Assembly (NCBI GenBank): GCA_913055155.1
Contig: CAJXJR010000013.1
Span: 1 to 64,000 of the forward strand
Source: an uncultured Erythrobacter sp.
Lineage (GTDB): Bacteria; Pseudomonadota; Alphaproteobacteria; Sphingomonadales; Sphingomonadaceae
Direction of reading: 5' to 3'
DNA length: 64,000 nucleotides
Part shown: positions 56,257-64,000 of the stretch, piece after piece
How the letters are laid out: each line of letters starts with the position of its first letter
How positions within the stretch are numbered: the stretch's first letter is position 1
Program-made: the position numbers and the translations under genes
Notes under the pieces: model-generated
What the model was told of the DNA's origin: nothing
Databases searched by the model: none
The model's input: the letters and a program-made list of their open reading frames with translations, nothing else

Positions 56257-57717
56257 TCAGAACGCGATGGCGAGCGAGGCCGCGGCCATGTCTGCCAGGC
56301 CACCCAGCCAGCCCGTGAGCAGGTAGCCCAGCGGCGAGATCAGCACGGCACAAATCGCCAGGAGCGCCCAGTGCGGCGTATCGCCTTCGCCCGTTACCGT
56401 TCCGGCAGGCTCGTCGAAGAACATCACCTTGACGATCTTGATGTAGTAGAACGCGCCGATCACGCTGGCGGCAATACCGATCGCGGCCAGCGCCACCAGG
56501 TCAGCCTCAACCGCGGCCTGGAAGACCACGAACTTGCCCCAGAAGCCGAACAGCGGCGGGATGCCCGCCAGGCTGAACATCAGCGCCATCAGCGCCCAGG
56601 CCAGCGCGGGGCGCGTGGTGGACAGGCCGGCAAGGTCGGAGATTCCTTCGACCTTGCCGTCCGCATCGCGCATCAGCAGCACGGCAACAAAGCTGCCGAT
56701 AGTCATCACTACGTAGATGGCGAGGTAGACCATCATCGCGCTTGCGCCCGCGACCGTACCGGCAGCGAGGCCGATCAGGATGAAGCCGACATTGTTGATG
56801 GAGGAATAGGCGAGCAGTCGCTTCACGTTCTGCTGGCCGATTGCGCCCAGCGCACCGATCACGATGGAAAGCAGCGCGGCGAAGATCACGATCTGCCGCC
56901 AGGCATCGTCCTGCGAACCGAAGGCTTCCAGCGTGACGCGTGCCAGCAGGGCAATTGCCGCCACCTTGGGCGCGCTGGCGAAGAACATCGTCACCGGCGT
57001 GGGCGCGCCTTCGTAGACATCGGGCGTCCACATGTGGAACGGCGCGGCGCTGATCTTGAAGGCCAGGCCTGCCAGCACGAAGGTGAGGCCGAACAGCTGG
57101 CCGGTGCTGAGGCCATCGGACACGGCCACGGCGATGCCACCGAAGTTCGTCGTGCCGGCAAAGCCGTAGGTCAGGCTCATGCCGAACAGCAGGATGCCAG
57201 AGGCCAGCGCACCCAGCACGAAGTACTTGAGGCCCGCTTCCGCACTGCGCTCGTCATCCCGCAGTATTGCCGCGAGCACGTAGGCCGCCAGCGAATTCAG
57301 CTCCAGCCCTATGTACAGCGACACGAGGTCCCCGGCCGAGACCATGATCGACATGCCCAGCGTGGCAAACAGCACCAGAACAGGGAATTCGGCGCGCATG
57401 ACGCCTGCCCGCTCGAAAAAGCGCGGCGCCACAACCAGCGCGGCACCGGCAGCGGCAAAGATCATCAGCTTGGCCAGCCCGGCAAACGCGTCTGCGCGGA
57501 ACTGGCCACCGAAAGCGACCGTGCCGGGACCGGAGGCACCGGCACACACAGACGGCGCAACCAGCGCAAAGGCACCGCCCAGCGCGATGGCAGCGGCAAC
57601 CGAAATAACGCGTGCGCCCTTGTCCCCGCCCCAGGCGGCGAGCAGCAGCAGCACGAGGCCGGACACCGCCAGGATGATTTCCGGCACGATCAGCGAAAGG
57701 GAGGTTGCCAGGTCCAT
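56257..57717 (-). CDS. nuoN: NADH-quinone oxidoreductase subunit N
   Basis: Encodes 486 aa with about fourteen transmembrane helices. It is one of three antiporter-like proton-pumping subunits of complex I. The family lysine sites and the Y-S-S-I-N-N-V-G-F motif are present. Its start overlaps the nuoM stop. It is the last nuo gene. Confidence 0.97.
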   Translation of the reverse strand: MDLATSLSLIVPEIILAVSGLVLLLLAAWGGDKGARVISVAAAIALGGAFALVAPSVCAGASGPGTVAFGGQFRADAFAGLAKLMIFAAAGAALVVAPRFFERAGVMRAEFPVLVLFATLGMSIMVSAGDLVSLYIGLELNSLAAYVLAAILRDDERSAEAGLKYFVLGALASGILLFGMSLTYGFAGTTNFGGIAVAVSDGLSTGQLFGLTFVLAGLAFKISAAPFHMWTPDVYEGAPTPVTMFFASAPKVAAIALLARVTLEAFGSQDDAWRQIVIFAALLSIVIGALGAIGQQNVKRLLAYSSINNVGFILIGLAAGTVAGASAMMVYLAIYVVMTIGSFVAVLLMRDADGKVEGISDLAGLSTTRPALAWALMALMFSLAGIPPLFGFWGKFVVFQAAVEADLVALAAIGIAASVIGAFYYIKIVKVMFFDEPAGTVTGEGDTPHWALLAICAVLISPLGYLLTGWLGGLADMAAASLAIAF

Positions 57718-59248
57718 CAGTGTGCCTCCCCTTGCGTGTGCTCTTCTTCTTCAGGGGCACCCTCCCCCATCACCAACTGCGCATCGCCTTCGGGCGCGGC
57801 AGCGGCAAGGCGGGTGTCGAGCAGTTCGATATCGGCGCGCATGGGAGCAAGGAAGCTTTCCGGATAGACGCCCATCCACAGCACGGCTGCGGCAATCGGG
57901 CCAAGCAGCAGGTATTCGCGCAGCGACAGGTCGGGCAAGGCCGCAGCATCGGCGTTTTTCTGTTCGCCAAAGCAGATGCGGCGGTAGAGATAGAGCATGT
58001 AGGCGGCACCCAGGATGATCCCGGTCGTGGCCACGAAGGCCACCCACGAATTGGCCTGGTAGACACCTGCCAGCGAGAGGAATTCACCGACGAAGTTGCT
58101 TGTGCCCGGCAGGCCCACTGCAGCCATGGTGAACAGCATGAACAGCACGGCATAGGCAGGCATGTTGATAGACAGGCCGCCGTAACGTGCAATCTCGCGA
58201 GTGTGCAGCCGGTCGTAGATCACGCCCACGCACAGGAACAGCGCGCCGGAAACAAGGCCGTGGCCCAGCATCACCATCATCGCGCCTTCCAGGCCCTGCA
58301 CGTTGAAGGCGAACAGGCCCAGCGTCACGATCGCCATGTGCGCGACCGAGGAGTAGGCGATCAGCTTCTTCATGTCGGCCTGCACCAGCGCGATCAGGCT
58401 GGTGAGCACGACTGCCGCCATGGAGAGGCCCCAGACCAGCCAACCGAACTCGGCACTGGCATCGGGGAACATCGGCAGGCTGAAACGGATGAAGCCATAG
58501 CCGCCCAGCTTCAGCAGCACGCCCGCCAGGATGACGGAGCCCGCCGTAGGCGCCTGCACGTGCGCATCGGGCAGCCAGGTGTGCACCGGCCACATCGGCA
58601 TCTTCACCGCGAAGCTGGCGAAGAAGGCCAGCCACAGCCATGTCTGAGCTTGCGGAGCGAAGTCATATTCCATCAGCACAGGGATGCTGGTGGTGCCCGC
58701 TTCGTTCACCATCCACAGCATGGCGATCAGCATCAGCACCGAACCCAGCAGCGTGTACAGGAAGAACTTGTAGGCGGCGTAAATGCGGTTCTGCCCGCCC
58801 CAGATGCCGATGATCAGGTACATCGGGATCAGGCCGGCTTCGAAGAAGATGTAGAACAGGAACAGGTCCTGCGCGGCGAACACGCCGATCATCAGCACTT
58901 CCATCAGCAGGAAGGCAGCCATGTATTCGCCAACGCGCTTGGTGATGGCTTCCCAGCTGGCACCGATACAGATCGGCATCAGGAACACGCTGAGCATGAT
59001 CAGCATCAGCGCGATGCCATCGATGCCAAGGGCATATTCGAAGCCTGCGAACAGGTTTGCCCGTTCGGTAAACTGCCACTGCGCGCCGCCGATATCGAAA
59101 TTGGCCCACAGCACCACGCCCAGCATCAGGTCGATCAGCGTGGCCAGCAGCGCAACCATGCGCGCCTGCCTTGCTTCCAGGAACAGGCACATGATGGCGG
59201 CGACCAGCGGCACCGCCAGCATGACGGAGAGGATAGGGAAGCCGCCCA

Positions 59249-59249
<1 letters not shown>
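57717..59249 (-). CDS. nuoM: NADH-quinone oxidoreductase subunit M
   Basis: Encodes 510 aa with about fourteen transmembrane helices. It is an antiporter-like subunit of the complex I membrane arm. Key regions include the conserved Glu of L-L-M-E-V-L-M, the T-W-L-P-D-A-H loop, and Y-S-S-V-A-H. The C-terminus carries an acidic tail. Starts and stops overlap those of nuoL and nuoN. Confidence 0.97.
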
Positions 59250-61237
<1,988 letters not shown>

Positions 61238-61240
61238 GGT

Positions 61241-61546
61241 CTATCCCTTCATCCGGTTGACGTCGTCCACCGCGATGGTGCCGCGCGAACGGAAATAGGT
61301 AACAAGGATGGCAAGGCCGATGGCAGCTTCTGCCGCGGCCACGGTAAGCACGAACATCGCGAAAACCTGCCCGGTAAGATCGTTCAGGTAGGCGCTGAAG
61401 GCCACCAGGTTGAGGTTCACCGACAGCAGGATCAGTTCGATCGCCATCAGGATGACGATGATGTTCTTGCGGTTGAGGAAAATGCCGAGCACGCCGAGCA
61501 CGAACAGGATCGAGCTCACTACGACATAGTGTTCGATGCCGATCAT
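61241..61546 (-). CDS. nuoK: NADH-quinone oxidoreductase subunit K
   Basis: Encodes 101 aa with three transmembrane helices, the standard NuoK length. The two conserved membrane glutamates are in [10 protein letters not shown] and [10 protein letters not shown]. The ATG at 61546 overlaps the nuoJ stop. It is part of the complex I membrane arm. Confidence 0.97.
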   Translation of the reverse strand: MIGIEHYVVVSSILFVLGVLGIFLNRKNIIVILMAIELILLSVNLNLVAFSAYLNDLTGQVFAMFVLTVAAAEAAIGLAILVTYFRSRGTIAVDDVNRMKG

Positions 61547-62160
61547 AGGTCCACCCCCTGCCCGACGCCGGGCTGCTTCATTTCGGTTGCCTCTTCCGGG
61601 CGGCGACGCACCTGTTTGGAAATATCCTGCTGCCCGCGCGGGCTGGCAGGCGCGCGGTGAGTCAGCACGATTGCGCCGATCATCGCCACCAGCAGGATGA
61701 TGCCGGCCACTTCGAACAGGAACAGGTAATCGCTGTAAAGCAGCGCGCCGACGTTTTCGGTGTTGCTTTCGCCCACCAGCGGTGTGGCGCTGCCATCGGG
61801 CGTGCCAAGGTCCAGCGCGCCGGCGCGATAGGCGCCGATGCCCAGCACCAGTTCGGCCAGCAGGATCACCGCTATCGCCACGCCCAGCGGCGCGTTCTTC
61901 ATGAAGCCCGCGCGCATCTCGGCGAAATCGATGTTGAGCATCATCACCACGAACAGGAACAGCACCGCGACCGCGCCCACGTAGACGACGACCAGCAGCA
62001 TCGCGAGGAATTCCGCCCCCACGATGATCATCAGGCCCGCCGCGTTGAAGAAGGCAAGGATCAGCCACAGCACGGAATGCACCGGGTTGCGCGCGAAGAT
62101 GGTGAACGCCCCGGAGGCGATCATCAGCGCGGCAAAGAGGTAGAAAGCGAAGACGGTCAA
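61543..62160 (-). CDS. nuoJ: NADH-quinone oxidoreductase subunit J
   Basis: Encodes 205 aa from a TTG at 62160 behind AAGGGG; there is no nearby ATG that keeps the first helix. Five transmembrane helices include [11 protein letters not shown] and [19 protein letters not shown], the pi-bulge helix of NuoJ. A hydrophilic C-terminus is rich in Arg and Pro. It lies 30 bp after nuoI. Confidence 0.95.
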   Translation of the reverse strand: MTVFAFYLFAALMIASGAFTIFARNPVHSVLWLILAFFNAAGLMIIVGAEFLAMLLVVVYVGAVAVLFLFVVMMLNIDFAEMRAGFMKNAPLGVAIAVILLAELVLGIGAYRAGALDLGTPDGSATPLVGESNTENVGALLYSDYLFLFEVAGIILLVAMIGAIVLTHRAPASPRGQQDISKQVRRRPEEATEMKQPGVGQGVDL

Positions 62161-62190
62161 AGTAGGCCCCTTACGAGTCTTGCGGCGCGG

Positions 62191-62676
62191 TTAGCGGTAG
62201 GGCGCATCGGCTTCAAGGTTCGCGGCAATCGCCCGCTCCCACTTGTCCCCGTTCGCCAGCAGTTTTGTCTTGTCGTAAAGCAGTTCCTCGCGCGTTTCGG
62301 TCGCGTATTCGAAGTTCGGCCCTTCGACGATTGCATCCACCGGGCAGGCTTCCTGGCAGAAGCCGCAGTAGATGCACTTGGTCATGTCGATGTCGTAACG
62401 CGTGGTACGGCGGCTGCCGTCGTCGCGCGGTTCCGCCTCGATGGTGATCGCCTGCGCCGGGCACACGGCCTCACACAGCTTGCAGGCGATGCAGCGCTCT
62501 TCCCCGTTGGGATAACGGCGCAGCGCATGCTCACCGCGAAAACGCGGGCTGAGCGGGTTCTTCTCGAACGGGTAGTTGATCGTCACCTTGGGCTTGAAGA
62601 AGTACTTCAGCGTGAGGGCATGGGCCTTCACGAACTCCCACAGGGTGAAGCTCTTGATGAATTGCGCAGCGGTCAT
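62191..62676 (-). CDS. nuoI: NADH-quinone oxidoreductase subunit I
   Basis: Encodes 161 aa from the ATG at 62676 (GGAGGTG upstream). Two 4Fe-4S motifs, [12 protein letters not shown] and [12 protein letters not shown], carry electrons (clusters N6a/N6b) to the quinone site. The amphipathic N-terminal part attaches to the membrane arm. It overlaps nuoH by four bases. Confidence 0.97.
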   Translation of the reverse strand: MTAAQFIKSFTLWEFVKAHALTLKYFFKPKVTINYPFEKNPLSPRFRGEHALRRYPNGEERCIACKLCEAVCPAQAITIEAEPRDDGSRRTTRYDIDMTKCIYCGFCQEACPVDAIVEGPNFEYATETREELLYDKTKLLANGDKWERAIAANLEADAPYR

Positions 62677-63725
62677 GCCGCACCTCCATAGCGGGTCAGC
62701 ATCAGCCAACCGGAAATCAGGAACACGAACAGCAGGCTCATCGGCAGGAACACCTTCCAGCCAAGGCGCATAAGCTGGTCGTAGCGGTAGCGCGGCACAG
62801 TCGCCATCACCCAGCTGAACATGAAGAAGAAGAAGAACGTCTTGGCGAAGAACCAGATGATCCCCGGCACGGCGTACAGCGGTGCCCAGTCCACCGGCGG
62901 CAGCCACCCACCGAAGAACAGCAGCGTGTTGAGGCTGCACATCAGCAGGATGTTGGCATATTCGCCCAGCCAGAACAGCGCGAAGCTCATCGAGCTGTAT
63001 TCGGTCTGGTAACCGGCGACCAGCTCGCTTTCCGCTTCGGTCAGGTCGAACGGCACGCGCTGGGTTTCGGCAAGGCTGGAGATGAAGAACACTACCCACA
63101 TCGGGAACAGCAGCACGTTGAACCAATAGCCGTTCACGAAGCCGAGCCCGTGGCCCTTCTGCGCATCGACAATATCGGAGAGGTTGAAGGTGCCGGCATA
63201 GAGCACCACGCACACCAGGATGAAGCCGATCGAGACTTCGTAGGAAATCATCTGCGCCGCCGCACGCATGGCGGAGAAGAACGGGTACTTCGAGTTGGAA
63301 GCCCAGCCCGACATCGTCACGCCGTAGACCCCCAGCGAGCTGATCGCGAGAATATACAGCAGCCCGACGTTGATATCCGCCAGCACCACGCCCGCATCGA
63401 ACGGGATCACCGCCCAGGCCAGCAGCGCCACCGTAAAGGTGATGATCGGCGCAAGGATGAAGATGCCTTTGTTCGCGGCAGAGGGGATGATGGTTTCCTG
63501 CAGGAACACCTTCAAACCGTCGGCAAACGATTGCAGCAGGCCGAAGGGGCCGACCACGTTCGGGCCCCGGCGCAGGTTGATCGCCGCCCACACCTTGCGG
63601 TCGACATAGATGATCATGGCCACGGCCAGCATCAGCGGCAGGGCAATCAGCAGGATGCCCGCAATCGTCGCGACCACGAAGGCCCAGGTCGGGTCCATGC
63701 CCAGCGAGATGAAGAAGTCGGTCAT
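62673..63725 (-). CDS. nuoH: NADH-quinone oxidoreductase subunit H
   Basis: Encodes 350 aa with about eight transmembrane helices. It forms the quinone chamber of complex I with NuoB and NuoD. Typical blocks are [26 protein letters not shown], the acidic loop [18 protein letters not shown] and the M-F-x-W-V-x-A-T-x-P-R-Y-R block. It overlaps the nuoG stop. Confidence 0.98.
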   Translation of the reverse strand: MTDFFISLGMDPTWAFVVATIAGILLIALPLMLAVAMIIYVDRKVWAAINLRRGPNVVGPFGLLQSFADGLKVFLQETIIPSAANKGIFILAPIITFTVALLAWAVIPFDAGVVLADINVGLLYILAISSLGVYGVTMSGWASNSKYPFFSAMRAAAQMISYEVSIGFILVCVVLYAGTFNLSDIVDAQKGHGLGFVNGYWFNVLLFPMWVVFFISSLAETQRVPFDLTEAESELVAGYQTEYSSMSFALFWLGEYANILLMCSLNTLLFFGGWLPPVDWAPLYAVPGIIWFFAKTFFFFFMFSWVMATVPRYRYDQLMRLGWKVFLPMSLLFVFLISGWLMLTRYGGAA

Positions 63726-64000
63726 TCCGCGGCCTCCTTGATCTCTTCACCGTGCAGCAGTTCGGCCGAACATTGCTGCATCACCGTGCTGGCGCGGGCC
63801 ACGGGGTTGGTGAGGTAGAAATCCTTGATCGGGTAGCCGACCGTGCCCGATGCCTTGGCCACCTTGGGCGCCTTCGGCATCGCACCGTAATCGGCAATCT
63901 CGCCTTCGTTGCCCAGTGCGGGCACTTCGGCGGTCATGGCGGCGCGCAGTTCGTGAAAGCTGTCGAAACCGACAGTCACGCCCAGCGCATCGGCCAGCGC
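63722..64000 (-). CDS. nuoG: NADH-quinone oxidoreductase subunit G, C-terminal part (partial)
   Basis: The last 92 codons run in from the window edge and end at 63722, overlapping nuoH. The tail contains [27 protein letters not shown], typical of the end of alphaproteobacterial NuoG, followed by Q-C-S-A. The iron-sulfur domains lie outside the window. Confidence 0.93.
   Translation of the reverse strand, partial: ALADALGVTVGFDSFHELRAAMTAEVPALGNEGEIADYGAMPKAPKVAKASGTVGYPIKDFYLTNPVARASTVMQQCSAELLHGEEIKEAAE

Overview
The window is a GC-rich, gene-dense stretch of chromosome from an alphaproteobacterium, most likely of the order Sphingomonadales (Erythrobacteraceae/Sphingomonadaceae type). The evidence is an alphaproteobacterial LexA box (GTTC-N7-GTTC) ahead of lexA, a pyruvate dehydrogenase E1 beta subunit carrying its own lipoyl domain, the nuoGHIJKLMN-birA-coaX-rnj-DUF1467 gene order, a long GyrA with the acidic C-terminal insertion, TrmFO, a large TonB-dependent receptor and a predicted ROSE-type thermosensor ahead of hsp20. 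No rRNA, prophage, intact insertion sequence or CRISPR array is visible. One tRNA, Arg(CCT), lies at 25032-25108.

Layout, left to right. 1-9.2 kb: tail of a probable pth, then ychF, a secreted TPR-like protein, gyrA, a small AT-richer membrane protein, a YhhN-family gene, trmFO, an EF-hand protein and a short squalene/phytoene-synthase-like protein. 9.3-13.6 kb: a cluster of Flp-pilus TadE/TadG-type genes ending in a damaged vWA gene fused out of frame to the tail of a TadE-like gene. 13.6-19.8 kb: pdhB, pdhA and ftsB on the minus strand, divergent hppD, a periplasmic protein and a tandem-MarR regulator. 19.8-24.9 kb: a 654-bp non-coding leader, a TonB-dependent receptor and an MDR dehydrogenase. 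24.9-27.4 kb: the tRNA with a split partial copy of its 3' arm, DUF1178, a nitrilase-family hydrolase, grxC and heat-shock hsp20. 27.7-30.6 kb: pyrG, secG and tpiA.

30.9-41.4 kb is one long plus-strand run: ppiD, trpE, a phosphodiester glycosidase lipoprotein, a proline iminopeptidase, trpG, trpD, trpC, DUF3597, moaC, moeA and lexA. It joins tryptophan synthesis, molybdenum cofactor synthesis and the SOS repressor. 41.5-46.5 kb: comEC (minus), then gltX and the citrate synthase gene gltA. 46.5-52.8 kb is the least understood part. A three-gene minus-strand operon encodes a membrane protein resembling a degenerate nucleotidyltransferase/phosphatidyltransferase, an all-helical protein, and a histidine-kinase-like protein whose phospho-acceptor histidine position holds proline. 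It faces a long coiled-coil membrane protein that resembles the polarity factor TipN. 52.8-64.0 kb: a minus-strand run with the distal half of the complex I operon followed by birA, coaX, rnj and DUF1467.

Most genes serve core metabolism (pyruvate to acetyl-CoA to citrate, NADH oxidation, CTP, tryptophan, Moco, CoA and biotin). Many neighbours overlap by 4 bases (ATGA or GTGA), suggesting translational coupling. Four energy-metabolism genes (pdhA, gltA, nuoL, nuoJ) appear to start with TTG behind good ribosome-binding sites. The observations most worth checking are the operon at 46.5-50.1 kb, the TipN-like gene, the fused pilus gene at 13.3 kb, the sigma-32/ROSE control of hsp20, and the split tRNA-arm copy beside tRNA-Arg.
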